Source: Amorphophallus konjac
Taxonomy: Eukaryota; Streptophyta; Magnoliopsida; Alismatales; Araceae
Reading direction: 5' to 3'
Assembly: GCA_022559845.1 (NCBI GenBank)
Contig: JAHNEJ010002368.1
Coordinates: forward strand, 124,001-188,000
DNA length: 64,000 nucleotides
The translations under genes and the position numbers were made by a program. Positions 46,788-58,252 of this stretch are shown piece after piece (within the stretch, counting starts at the first letter, position 1; every line of letters begins with the position of its first letter). The notes beneath the pieces are model-generated. The model was not told where the DNA came from and did not search any database. It was given only the letters and a program-made list of their open reading frames with translations.

Positions 46788-47035
46788 TAGGGCAAGGTTT
46801 GCTGGACTTTCGGATTGAACTGTGTCAATTTTTTGATCGGACAATTCCGTACGGTATGTTACGATACCGTGTCAAGAATAAAATTTTTAAGTTAAAAATT
46901 TTTAATTAAAAAATAAATTTTTATATTAAAAATAAAAGTATCGGATCTCACTGTACCAATACATTCCACGTGTCAATTTTTCATTGACACGATCGGACAC
47001 AATCGGTACAGTGCAATCGGTCAAACCTTACCCTA
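46788..47035. mobile_element. MITE with terminal inverted repeats
   Basis: Ends TAGGGCAAGGTTTG (46788-46801) and CAAACCTTACCCTA (47022-47035) are inverted repeats with one mismatch, and the similarity extends inward (ATTG..ACTGTGTC type). At 248 bp with no coding capacity it is a non-autonomous DNA element. TA may be the target duplication (bases inside the ends quoted), but the family is uncertain. Confidence 0.6.
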
Positions 47036-48694
47036 AGAGCATAACAACCCATTCTTATCGTGGAGGATTTGGACAGTGACCTTTGACCTCCACATTTTGT
47101 CCCCCCACCAAGCTTTGTAGTCAAACTGCAACCTATCGATCTTTGACCAGATCCGACATCTTCGAAACATTTGTTGGCATTATCTATGGAAACTTTTTTA
47201 AGAAAAAAAGCTAGGAACTACTGCAACGTCAAGTTTAGCTTTGAAAAGGGGTTAGCTTTCTGGGGGGTTAAGTAAACTCGATTAAATTAGTCCTGAGTTA
47301 ACCCGATTTTGATTTGATAGAAAGATAGTTAATCTAGAAATAAATACGTGGACTAACCTACTTTTATTTTAGTGTAATTTGATAACCATCGGATTAACTC
47401 CATAATTATGACAACTAGAATGCCATAATTGCCCTTTGTTTAAACATTTTTTACTCAATCTTTCCATTCTCTCTCTCCCTCCTCTCTCTCTCTCACGTGA
47501 CTCTCTCTCTCTCTCTCTCTCTCATGCAAATGAGTTAATGTTACATAATTTATACAAACTTATATTCTAATTAATATTATAATAGATATTATTCTAAAAA
47601 TAATATCGATGACAATATTTTTAATTTAAAATATATTCTAAATATGTAAAAGCTAAAATATATAAATTAGTTTATAAAAAAATTGTGGTAGATATTAATA
47701 TAAATAGGAACCTAATAAATTAATCGTAATACTTAGAACATAGAATTTGTATTTAGTTCTATTTTTATAAGCATAGGGCAAGGACATATTTAATTATATT
47801 CTTAATAAAAGGTCAGATTTTGATAATACGTTTATTATTGATAATTATATTTTATCTCGTCTCTTTCCTCTGTTTTATGTATATGTTGTTCAATTCTCTC
47901 TCTCTCCTGCGCGTGCGCGTTTACATGTTTAAGTGTACATTTTTTGAAAAACATATATGTCAAACTTTTAATAATTTTTTAAATATAATAATAATTTCAT
48001 TCGTTAATAATATTTTAAACCTTCTTATATTTAAGCTTAATGTTCAATTACAAATCACGTCTCGTATGTGTTGTATAATAACGATGTTCACGATATATTT
48101 ATCTCTTCTGTCTCGTATCACTTGTTTATTTCTTCTCTCTATAACTCTCACTCGTCTCTCTCTCATCTAGGTTTTAAAATGGACAAACTTGACTTCAATG
48201 TGAATATAATAACATTATATCTATACCTACATTGATTTTGAATAGATATCTTTTCATTCCTTAAAAAATTTATGAGACTTCATTACTAAAAATATGTTTC
48301 ACTGCACATTGATAGGAAGTTAATTTATACAAATATCCATACCTACATTGATTTTGAATAACTTATTTTTTAAAGGACTACTAATACCAAATAATCCAAA
48401 TAAAATACATCGCATTATGTGTAAACTGTTGCACAGCCTTCTATATTAAAATGAATAAAAATACACAATTTATGTTTGATACAGTCAAAGTTGACAAACA
48501 TTACATGCTCATAAATTACACACATATGGGTTGCGTCTGGACCCTCTCATATCTACTAACCAAACAGATGTTACATCCAGGAGAGATTGATAAAATTACA
48601 TGCTCTACTTCCACTCAAAGGTAGAAGAGACAACAACTCGATTGATGACACACCATTAAGTTAACAAAAAAATTTAGAAATTGAAAGTGAGTAA

Positions 48695-49640
48695 TGTCCC
48701 CCTGTTGGCAGCGCAGCTACAAGCCTACCACAGTTCTTTTTTCCTCGGCATGTTTATGTTGTTCCTTCTCGCGGGAATCATGACTCATGAACCACATAAA
48801 TCCTGCAAACATGTAACCTACTGTCAAATACACTGAATAAAAATTAAGTTACTCACCACTATAGAACAAACAAGTAAAGAAGCTCAGTGTAAACTTACTA
48901 ACCTTCCCTAGCATGATTAGGCTATTATTCGCCGTCAAACATGCAATTATAGGTAAGCGTATGTGCAAGAAACCGTCTCTGGATATAAGAAGAGAGATTT
49001 CATTACTGAAAACATATATCTGACAATAAGTGCACATATATAGCAAGTACAGAGCATTACATAGTGACAAATATTAGAGGAAGAGGGAAGAGTACTGTGT
49101 GGTAATGCGCCACAGAGTAATTTACCTCTGCATGAACTATACATTAGGAAACGTAGAACAAACACAAACTACGTAACAAGGAGGCATATGAGCAATGCTA
49201 GATGAAGGCTGTGGAGGAGAGACAGTCTACATAGGGAACATATGATGACGGGCCCTCCATGTCCCTTTCTTATCCAAGGTACAGTCATAAACAAAGGTAC
49301 ATGCATATACATTGGAAAACATAATTTGCAGACATAGATATACACATGGGCACCTGGCTGGCCACTGCTACACGTACATCTACATCCGCTGCATTAATGC
49401 ACACCACCGGCTGCCACCCACTAGGCACTACTGCATTCACTGGAGCCTCAGATAACGGAGCCTGCATAATTGTTTGGCCAGCTTTGCATTAAAACTTTCA
49501 CCAGCAATAGAATAAAAGGTCATCATAAACCAGAGGTTTACACTTTACAAAATCTGAACAACCCCTAGGTCATTAATTTAGGTAGAATTGCTCACCTTCA
49601 AGCGGAACATCAGGTTTTGGCATCATGTGTAGGAAGGTAG
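48695..49640 (-). pseudogene. Possible gene or gene fragment with exon-like pieces (function unknown)
   Basis: On the minus strand a 108-bp open piece with a hydrophobic Ala/Val-rich product (APLSEAPVNAVVPSGWQPVV in its first half) sits between an acceptor-like TTATGCAG and a donor-like CAG|GTGCCC (about 49461 to 49354). A further acceptor, CATGTTTGCAG (near 48800), opens a short frame that ends with a stop near 48710 and reads FMWFMSHDSREKEQHKHAEE plus a few residues, like a charged C-terminal tail. A donor-like GAAGGTGAGC is near 49595. I do not recognise the protein. Phase does not join the 49595 piece cleanly to the next one. It could be a decayed gene, a captured gene fragment or chance. 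Confidence 0.25.
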
Positions 49641-49713
49641 AAGGCTTGGGATATCAGAGCCCAACCACATGGAAAGGACAATAACAGGAGCCCACGAGAG
49701 TCAGGGAAAAGTT

Positions 49714-49715
<2 letters not shown>

Positions 49716-49755
<40 letters not shown>
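49716..49755. repeat. (AT)n microsatellite
   Basis: Uninterrupted AT run of about 40 bp. Confidence 0.9.
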
Positions 49756-49757
<2 letters not shown>

Positions 49758-50660
49758 TGCTGGTGTGTCATGCACAATAATTATTTAACAACTCTGGTGT
49801 GTTGAAAGGATTGTAGGGGACTCATTTGGTTTTTCGCACATGATGACAACAAGTGACAAAATTGCGGAGTTCTGACTGAAGGGTGTAGCTGACAGGCATG
49901 ATGGGATCCCCTTTACCATGTCAAATGAAATTAGCCAGAAATTATCTACTTTGTCTAACAGAAAGCAATGTAAAATGTATAGAAAAGATCATAGCAGATA
50001 TGTTGATAGTCAGTCAATTTTAACAATCATCATCTTGTGCTATCAAGAATGAATAAGATGCAAGGGAAAAACATGAAAAGACAAGTTGGCCATCTCAAGA
50101 AGCCAGCCTCTAACTCATGATTCATAAAGATGCAAAAGAACTAGTTGCTGAAATCGCAGGATAGTAAATAAATGTCTGGTGAATTTATGATATGCATATT
50201 CTTCCTCCCTAGATGAGAGTTGCACAAGATCCTCATATATTGTATATATGATCCTTCATTTTCAGTTTAAATTTCCCAACGACTAAGGATTACCACACCC
50301 GAAGCAAGAAATGGTATATGCAAGTATCAATATTGCCTACTCTATTGATTATGACAAATTTTATGTACTAGGCCAGAAACAAGTGCATTCAAGCACATGC
50401 ATAACCATCTAGCAGGTTCACATTCATAGGTGCAAAAATGTGAAGAGTAAATGTAAATAATTAAGACATGAATTGCATTAGTATTTGTAGCACTACAATA
50501 CTTATCAGGCGAGAAAGTGCTCACATACAGCATGGTGCAACTGGAATCCTGTTGCAACTGAGGAATGGATTTCATGGCTTGTTTTAAATAATGTGTATCT
50601 TATGGTGAGCATGGTGCATAAGTAAAAGTAAACTGAGGAATGCATGGATAATATCGGGAG

Positions 50661-50975
50661 AAGTCTATACATCCATCAAGTCTATACATTCATCAAAGTC
50701 TATACATTCTTCAAAGTCTATACATTCTCCATGCATCTTCATAGCAAGTCTATACACTCTTGGACCAAGTCTGTACAGCCAGTGCGTTTGCTGCAGCTCA
50801 AAGTCTGTACATTGGCTGGTTGCACAAACACAAAGTCTGTACATTGGCTGGTTGCACAAACATAAAGTCTGTACATTGGCCGGCTAAGTCTGTACATTGG
50901 CTGGCTGCTGCAACACAAAGTTTGTATAGAGTTTAGACAAGTCTGTACGTTCATGTAGCAAGTCTCTACAGGGTT
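50661..50975 (+). repeat. Free-standing RAGTCTRTACA motif cluster
   Basis: Twelve copies of AAGTCTATACA, AAGTCTGTACA or one-base variants lie in about 310 bp, all plus strand. The same motif is dispersed in the copia LTRs, but the other LTR parts (start, TATA, leader, end) are not seen around it. In part, a ~30-bp unit ending GGCTGGTTGCACAAACA is tandemly repeated. Confidence 0.8.
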
Positions 50976-51190
50976 TAGACATGGTGTAGCAAGCCCGAGA
51001 CCTGCACAAAGATTATTTCCAAAGAGCACCTACATCCAAGAAAAATAATCATAATTTTAGTACCCTATTCAGAAATTAATGGGATGAAAATTGTAAAGTA
51101 AAGATAATTACACATTAATTTACCTGTGCATAAATGGTTCCCGACGATAAAATCTGAGGCCAATCCAAGCTGATGTTCAACACAAATGTT

Positions 51191-51868
51191 CGATTGTGGG
51201 GTGGGCTCAGTATGGGTATTGGAGGTATGTGAAGTCATTTTTCATACTGGGGTGTCACAAGTGCTCATCCTACCACAACATGAAATCGTAAAACCCATTC
51301 CTCATCGTCCCAACCCCTAGATGGTGCACACATGATGCCACCTCATCCGGAGTAATGACCCAAAGAACACACGGGACATGGCTGTGATGGAGTTGCATTA
51401 TTATGCCGTCTACGACACCCAACCATGCACACACATGACATGTTGGACATGCACCGGGGGCAACAAACATGGAGCCCTACTATAGGTTGTTTTAAAAGAG
51501 CACCCGCAAATTGATAAAGGGCCACAAAATGGAGATACTTTATGTTTCGATGGTGGGGTGGGCTCAGCATGGGTATTGGGGGATTGTGTAGTCATTTTTC
51601 ATGTTGGGGTGTCACAAGTGCTCATCCTATCACAACATGAAATCATACAACCCATTCCTCATCGCCCCAACCAGTAGACCGTGCACACATGATGCCACCT
51701 CATCCGGAGTAATGACCCAAAGAACACATGGGACATGGCTATGATGGAGTTGCATTGTTATGCCGTCTACGACACCCAGCCATGCACACACATGACATGC
51801 TAGACATGCACCGGGGGCAACAAACATTAAGCCCTACTATGGATTGTTTTAAAAAGAGCACCTGCCAA
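51191..51868. repeat. Tandem duplication, period 357 bp
   Basis: 51191-51510 and 51548-51868 are near-identical (for example CCACCTCATCCGGAGTAATG, CACCGGGGGCAACAAACAT), ending in TTTTAAAAGAGCACC-type text. A partial end (AAAGAGCACCTAC) also occurs near 51018. No protein family is recognised. Confidence 0.8.
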
Positions 51869-52036
51869 TAGATATTCAAATAAATGAGACATATATAAAA
51901 GCCCCTGCGAAAGATATTGAAACTGGCAATACATCGTAGGAATTATTGCATGTGAGTACGTGCACAAAATATCCCTGAATGACAAGCCATGCTTCATAAA
52001 ATACATCGAGATGAGGTAGCATCTTCTGGATTCCCT

Positions 52037-54044
52037 CTAGTCTCCTCGGACCTCCCCCACCCCCTGGGGGCTGGGGAACTTGAGTTTTTGATGATAGGAG
52101 GAGGGAACACCTCGAAGCGTGCCAAGGATACCTCGGCCGATGATGGCGTTGTATCCTGTCATTGCCCGAACAATTGTGAAGTCGGCGAGGAAGGTTACCT
52201 CTTTTGGCACGGTCCCGAGCGTGATCAGAAGCGAAATGCGTCCTTCCGGGTTGACTGTAGTACCAGAGAATCCGTATAACGGCGTGTGTAGGGGCGTCAG
52301 TCGAGATAAGTCCACATCCATGAGCACAAGACAGTCGTACGCGATAACATCCGGTCCGCTTCCATTATCTACTAATATACGGCGTACGGTACATTTGTTT
52401 ATGGTGGCAGAAACTACCAAGGCATCAGAGTGGGGTGTGGTCACACCCTCCAACTCATCCTCGGAGAAAACAATAGAGTCTCCTAGACGACCAGGGGTGG
52501 AAACCCCTCGTCAAGTGTTGTCGCCTTGGTCCTCAACGTGGACAGCCGACACGTATCGTCGCCGCCAGCTTGTGCTATCCCCCCCCCCCCCCAGAGATCA
52601 TCATGACCGCCTTTCCGTTGGGCTGGTTGTCTCTTGGCGGGGGGGTCTTTTGTCGCCTCTCGGCGGCTTTGGCGAGGAATTTGTCGAGGAGTCCTCGGCG
52701 GACAAGATCCTCAATGGCGTCCTTCAAGTTGATGCAGTCGACCGTGTCGTGGCCGTGGTCGCGATGGTAATGGTGGAACTTCTTCTTGCTCCTCGTGCTC
52801 GGATCTGACTTCATCCAGGGAGGCCACTTGAGGAAGGGCTCCTCGCGGATCTCCATCAGGATCTGGTCAGGTGGAGCTGTTAGGGGGGTGTAGTGACGAT
52901 AAGCGCCCCTTTCCTTCTCAGAACGGTTGCGGCAGTCCCGGTCGTGTCGCTCTTGTTTGTTCCGGCCCTCTCGTGGCGGGTCGGCAGGCCTCTCGCGATC
53001 GGACCGATCGGACCCGATCGCGCGGCCTAGGGCCGCAGTGTTCTCCTCGCAGCGTGCCTGCTTTTGCGCTAGCGCGAGGAGGTTGGGGAGTGTCGTTGGG
53101 GCTTCAACCCCAAGGGCGCGCCAGAGGATGTGGTCTCGTGTCCCCTGGGTGAGCGCCGTGGTCGCTATGCCAAAGTCGAGGTGGGGGATGCGGAGTGCCT
53201 CCGAACAGAAGCGGGAGATGAAGTCCCATAGCGTCTCTTCTTTCCCCTACCTGAGGGCGAGCAGGGTCACCGCGGACTTGGCCACCTTCCGGCAGTCGAT
53301 AAAGTTCTCTTTGAGCAGCTTCTTGAGCTGCTGGAAGGAGGAGATAGTCTCGGCCGGTAGGGACTCGAACCAGGCCCGGGCATTCTCTCGGAGGGTCGTC
53401 ACGAACGCCAGGCACTTCACAGTGTCCGAGGCCATGTGAAACACCAAGTGGGACTCGAAGCTATGCATGTGGCCGGCCAGGTCGGTGGTACCGTCATAGG
53501 AGGCGAACGACGGCAGCTGAAGCTTTGGCGGGATGGAGGCTTCCATGATCTCCCTAGAGAAGGGAGCGTGGAAGTCCATGTCATCGTCGATCAAGCCGCG
53601 ATTCTTAGCGGCTAAGAGGACGTCGTCTAGGTATCGAGCTTTGTCCTCGATCTCGTCAAAGCGCTGGAGCCGGCGATCCATCTCCAGGTTGGAATGCAGT
53701 GGGCTGCGTACCCTTGGTGCGGGCTGGCTGCACGATCGTCGGGTCCTGGCGACCGAGGCGTGGGACGCCTCGCGTGCTTGGCGGGGGTTCTCCCCGGTGT
53801 ATCCCCTCTCGCCCTCCCGTCGCTCGGGTAGGGTGCGTTGGGGCTCGATCTGCTGGTTCCGAAGCTCTTGGCAGAACTCCGTCAAGGCTCGGATCTGCTG
53901 GCGGATTTCATCTAGGTTACCTGGGGTGACCTCTCGTAGGGGATGAGCGGAGGAAGCTTCCTGCGATCCCCGGCGGAAGCTGGGTCCCTGGTGGGAGCCG
54001 CATCCCCGGTTGCTGGCGTTGCGGAGGCTTCCACGGGATGCCAT
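52037..54044 (-). pseudogene. gag-pro: Tat-type gypsy gag and protease, truncated
   Basis: Gag begins at 54044 (MASRGSLRNAS), just after the primer site. A capsid domain lies at about 53640-53250 (PPKLQLPSF, YDGTTDLAGHMHSFE, ENARAWFESLP). One in-frame stop occurs at 53247, and the frame then continues (ETLWDFISRF) to 52575, including YHRDHGHDTVDC, the degenerate nucleocapsid motif. At a run of 14 C (52579-52592) the frame shifts. Protease follows (52453 to 52037) with the catalytic LVDNGSGPDV. Homology stops just left of 52037, so reverse transcriptase and the rest are absent. The capsid style and primer site place it in the Tat branch, like 32068-35262, but this is the complementary 5' half in opposite orientation. 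Confidence 0.85.
52579..52592. repeat. Homopolymer C14 at the gag/protease frame break
   Basis: A run of 14 C sits where the gag frame ends and protease resumes in another frame. It may be real slippage or a sequencing length error. Confidence 0.7.
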
Positions 54045-54063
54045 AGCTTTCTGCTCGAGATTT

Positions 54064-54080
54064 CCACGGACGGCGCCAAG
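54064..54080 (-). other. Primer binding site of the minus-strand Tat element
   Basis: The minus strand reads TTGGCGCCGTCCGTGG just inside the LTR. The TGGCGCCGT start is the familiar primer site of Tat-type elements. Confidence 0.75.
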
Positions 54081-54083
54081 AAG

Positions 54084-54953
54084 TGTAGAGGCTGGAAAAT
54101 AGGTCTTATGTCACATACCACCTTCTCTATTTATTTGTTGGGGAAGTCGTCTCGCGCCCGTGGAAACCTGCAAACACCAGAAGCCGAAATGGCGTCAGAA
54201 GGAGTCCCGGGTGTTACCCCAGGGGACAACCCTCCGATGCTTATGTCAGCAACGGTTTAATGGAGAACAGAGAAGAGCGAGTTGAGAAAGAGAAGGAAAT
54301 AGTAGTCGAAGGCTAAAGGGTCGTGTAGATCCTCGTAGCAAGTGCTCGCCGTTCCCAGTGCTCATTAGGAGAGTGCTCACTGGGTGGTAAGGTCACCGGA
54401 GGAGAGTTTCCCTTTCAACGTAGGCCGTGGCTGCTTCCTTCTAGTTGTCCTGTAGGATCAGTAGCTCTATTCTCTTGCGTAGCAGGGTAAGGGTTTAGTA
54501 GAAGAATCTACCGTGTGTGCCTTCTCTGTCGTTCTTCTCTTTATAGGGGTTGTCCTGGAGCGAGGAGGCCTCATCCCTCGATGGGGAAGGGCGTTCGTAG
54601 TAGAGTAACCTTCTCCGCTATAGCGACGGAAGTTTCTCGTTGGAGGGCGATTATCCCGGCGTTGGCTGATCCCGGGGCGAGTCTTACGGTGCTCGTGGGG
54701 CGTGCTCGTCCGTTATGGGGTAAAGGCCGACGTCATGAGAGTAACGGTCGATCACCGGAGAGTCCTCCGGTGATAACTGCGCTTGGGCCGTAACTCTCAC
54801 GCCTTGTAGAATCCGATGCTCTTTTGGGCTGGGCCTCCCTTTGGCGGGTCTCATCCGTATGCCCGTCGCTTAAGCGCGCTCCCTTGAGAGCTATCTGTCG
54901 TGGGCCCGTCATTACTGGGTCATTTTTGGACCAAATCGGATTTACTCTCCTCA
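54084..54953 (-). mobile_element. 5' LTR of the minus-strand Tat element
   Basis: 870 bp, minus strand from TGAGGAGAGTAAATCC (54953) to CTCTACA (54084). A TATA box is at 54540-54545. The 3' part matches the Tat LTR at 41792-42252 closely. Confidence 0.8.
54540..54545 (-). promoter_or_regulatory. TATA box of the minus-strand Tat LTR
   Basis: The minus strand reads TATAAA in CCCCTATAAAGAG. Confidence 0.5.
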
Positions 54954-55489
54954 TTAATAAATCAAAATTATCCTCTATCCATCGATCAAATCGCTCCACA
55001 TCAATTTGTATTGGTGCAAAAGTTTAAGCGTCAATGGCCGTTACGTGTTAGATCCCCTTGCTGACCATCGATCAACCTTTTAGACAATTAGATAGACATC
55101 AGACTAGGTCCAGCATGAGACAGAACCTTTAAAAAGCTTCCCACATGTGACAAAACATCTCACATCCACATAATTCCAGATTAAGGAGACTGCCGTGCTG
55201 TTGCGGTTGACATGCGTGGTGGCCGTAGTTACTACATTGGACCCTTGCCACACAGACGTCATTGATCCGTCTAAATGTGGACTCCATTTACTATGGCTCA
55301 AAATTTTTAAGAGAGGAGGAGAAGGGAAAGTTCTAAGGTCTCCTTTGGATAATGCAACTAATTCTTAATTTTTGAATAGATTTATCATAAACATATTTAT
55401 CAGAAATCTATTTAATTATCATAAATTCACTTTCTATCAACTTGTGTTAAGTATATATATATATATATCTCTCTCTCGTGCTAAGTCGT
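54954..55489. other. Flanking DNA, nothing clear
   Basis: AT-rich sequence with a short AT run near 55450-55466. 55337-55460 may be one arm of a split inverted-repeat element. Confidence 0.4.
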
Positions 55490-56285
55490 AAGTCGTCGTC
55501 GGATCCGGGACAAAGTGGATCTCAGATCAATCGTATAAAATCACCTCAAGAAGGACTGTTACAAAAGAGAAGAAGTGATAAGGGACTTAGGATTGCTATC
55601 TCAGGAAAAATCCTTCGATGCTTAAATCATTAAGGACAAGAGTAAGATACAAAGGGAGGCAAAGGAGGTGTGGAGCACGAGACTACTCTTCACCAATTGA
55701 GGAGGTTAGGATTGACTTATCTTTCCGGAGGAGATCCCTGAGATTAAATTGTCGCAGGCTCTCTCTTTAGAGTAGTGAGAATCTAGAGAAGTCGCTGGGC
55801 TAGGGCGTTAGGTCCACGGCGTGATCTCTTACCGTTGTAGGACTCTTGCTCTCCCCTTATCTTCATAGACTTTTCACTCTCAAATGGTAGCGTAGAGTTC
55901 GCTTACAGTTACGAGAGATAAGTACTCGACCGTGGAAAATCCGCCCTGGACCACTAGAGAGGCGGGGAGTCATGGTGAAGGGCTGATCCGTGGGTGGATA
56001 GGGGATTTTAATTTCCCTTCTAGGTCCAAGTTCCGAGCATGATGCTCCAGCCTCGAGCATTCTTGAAGGAGCATCTTATTTGCCTTTTACTGGCTCATCG
56101 ATCGATGGCACGTCAAGGTTCCTCCCGAGTATGAGGGGGGAGACTTTCACATGGGCGGCCGTGCTGATGCTCGGTGATCCTCTTTTGGGCCCTTGACTCT
56201 TGATCTTGTAGTAAATGGATCCCCACTGCGGAGCTGGGCTGTCACTTACCAGATGACGCAAGTCTTTACGGGCCTTTGAGTCGTG
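55490..56285 (-). mobile_element. Probable Tat-type LTR relic, minus strand
   Basis: CCTTCGATGCTTAAATCATTAA at 55613-55634 matches, reverse-complemented, the TTAAGCATCGAAGG part of the Tat LTRs. The right part has the GGCCCAAAAGAGGATC type text that occurs near the LTR start at 54820. Both ends are estimates, and no gag is attached. Confidence 0.45.
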
Positions 56286-57359
56286 AAATATTGATCCGTA
56301 AATCTTTCCCTCTCCATAAATGAAAGTGAGTATACGGTAAACTCTAAGTTTACAGGTTTACGTAAAACTTGTTTTTGGGAGTATTTTGAGTTCACGGTAA
56401 ACTCAAATGAGCTTATGATAAATTTATTTTTACCCATCCAAACTAAATATATAGCAAAAGATGAGTTCATGATAAACATGAACAAGCAATATTATTCATG
56501 AACCAGCTTCAAAACCCACGAAGATGGAAGTCTCCTCGACGACGAGTGTGTAGAAAAAGGTGAAGCTGCCATGAGAATGCGTTAAGGCGAAAAGAGCTTC
56601 GAGACGTTGAAGTGTACTGTCTCCTCCTCCCAACCACGATGATAGATAGATAGATAGATAAAAGTGCAACGCTAGACATCAATCCCCATCTGCCCGAGTA
56701 GTGGCTGCCGACCTGGTGGTCTGATGTTACAATTTTTTCTTTCTTGGGAATAGACTAACAAAAATATTATATCTTTATAAAAATATTATAGTAGAAATAT
56801 TTCTAAAATTCTCAAGAGATGTTGTCCTCGCGGCGGTGATGAATTAAAGTTTTATCATTTATGAGATGCCCCTCGTATTAAGAGATGAATATTGAACATA
56901 TGATTATCTTCTCCTTAACAACTGACGTGGAATTATAAGAAACTTTCATGCATGTATATATCTCTACAAATATTACTTGGTAACAAATTATATATATATA
57001 TAGAGAGAGAGAGGATGTAGCAGTTAACCAAGGGTAGCGAGCAAAAAACATTTTTTAAACATAAAACAATATATGTACTTAATTTGGGTAACATGTACTT
57101 AGATAATATGTAAAACTAATCTCCTATATTATTTTTTTATTATAATTAAGCTTTTTTAAAACATTTAAGAGAGGTGGGGGGGGGGGGAGGGGAGTGCTGT
57201 ATGCTGGGATGTCCCGACGTGCAAGTTAAGTTTTGTCCCAGATAAGTGTTATTATCTACATACATTAGATGTTGTTTGAAAGATTATTTCCCTGATCTCT
57301 AAAATATCTGCTTTGTTCTCAATTAAAAAGAAATATATGACAAATTGATCATGACAGTT
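56286..57359. other. AT-rich flank left of the CACTA end
   Basis: No gene. It includes repeated GGTAAACTC text (56340-56410), (GATA)n at 56640-56660 and a G-run at 57177-57187. Confidence 0.5.
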
Positions 57360-57560
57360 CACTACAAGAAAAAGTGGCTATAGCGACCGACTTAGAGACC
57401 GATTAAATCGGTCGCTAGTCGGTCCCAAATAGAGACCAATTCGGCGACCGAAATAATCGGTCGCATATGTGAGACCGTTTTGGCGACCGAATTTAGTTCG
57501 GTCTCCAATCGGTCGCTGTTCTTGCGACCGAATTTACTTCGGTCTCCAATCAGTCGCTGA
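57360..57560 (+). mobile_element. Left end of a CACTA (En/Spm-type) DNA transposon
   Basis: It starts CACTACAAGAAAAAGTGGC, the classic CACTA terminal sequence. Subterminal repeats of GCGACCGA and CGGTCGC follow in both orientations, forming palindromes such as GCGACCGAaataatCGGTCGC. More copies occur at 59333-59365. In this superfamily such repeats are bound by the element's own protein. No transposase domain and no matching right end were found, so the element either runs past the window or is broken by the LINE. Confidence 0.75.
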
Positions 57561-57579
57561 TCCCGTTATACTCCCCACT

Positions 57580-58110
57580 GCGGCCCCCGCCCGCCCGAGC
57601 CCCTCTCCGCCCGAGCCCCCCCTCCCGCCCGAGCCCTCCCGCCCGAGCCCCCGCCCGAGCCCCCTCCCCCTGCGGCCCCCTCTCCGCCCTAGCCCCCCCA
57701 CGCCCCTCCCGCCCGAGCCCCCCTCCGCCGGAGCCCCCCCTCCCCCTGCGGCCTCCCGCCAGAGCCCCCCTCCCCCTGCGGCCTCCCGCCCGAGCCCCCT
57801 TCCGCCGGAGCCCCCCCTCCCCCTGCGGCCTCCGCCCCCCTCCGCCGGAGCCCCCCTCCCCCTGCGGCCTCCCGCCCGAGCCCCCCTCCCCCTGCGGCCT
57901 CCGCCCCCCTCCGCCGGAGCCCCCCCTCCCCCTGCGGCCTCCCGCCCGAGCCCCCCTCCCCCTGCGGCCTCCCGCCCGAGCCCCCCTCCGCCGGAGCCCC
58001 CCCTCCCCCTGCGGCCTCCCGCCCGAGCCAACCTCCGCCCGAGCCCCCCTCCCCCTGCGGCCTCCCGCCCGAGCCCCCCTCCGCCGGAGCCCCCCTCCGC
58101 GCCGCTCGCC
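57580..58110. repeat. C-rich minisatellite in the CACTA left part
   Basis: About 530 bp of variants of CCCCCTCCCCCTGCGGCCTC, CCGCCCGAGCC and CCCCCTCCGCCGGAGCC. The strand is extremely C-rich, so the other is G-rich with many GGGGG tracts. It yields long proline/glycine open frames on both strands that are artefacts of the repeat. Confidence 0.85.
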
Positions 58111-58193
58111 TCGCCGTCGTCGCCGCGCCGCTCGCCTCGCCGTCGCCGCTCGCCGTCGCCGTCGTCGCCGGCTTCCTCTCTCTCACACACAGG

Positions 58194-58196
<3 letters not shown>

Positions 58197-58243
<47 letters not shown>
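58197..58243. repeat. (CT)n microsatellite
   Basis: About 23 CT units directly after the GC-rich tract. Confidence 0.9.

Positions 58244-58249
<6 letters not shown>

Positions 58250-58252
<3 letters not shown>

Larger units (their letters stand above)
47036..50640. other. AT-rich intergenic region
   Basis: No firm gene. It contains CT runs near 47501-47522, a ~30-bp direct repeat (CTACATTGATTTTGAATA near 48228 and 48343), an AT microsatellite at 49716-49755 and possible exon-like pieces on the minus strand at 48695-49470. Confidence 0.5.
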
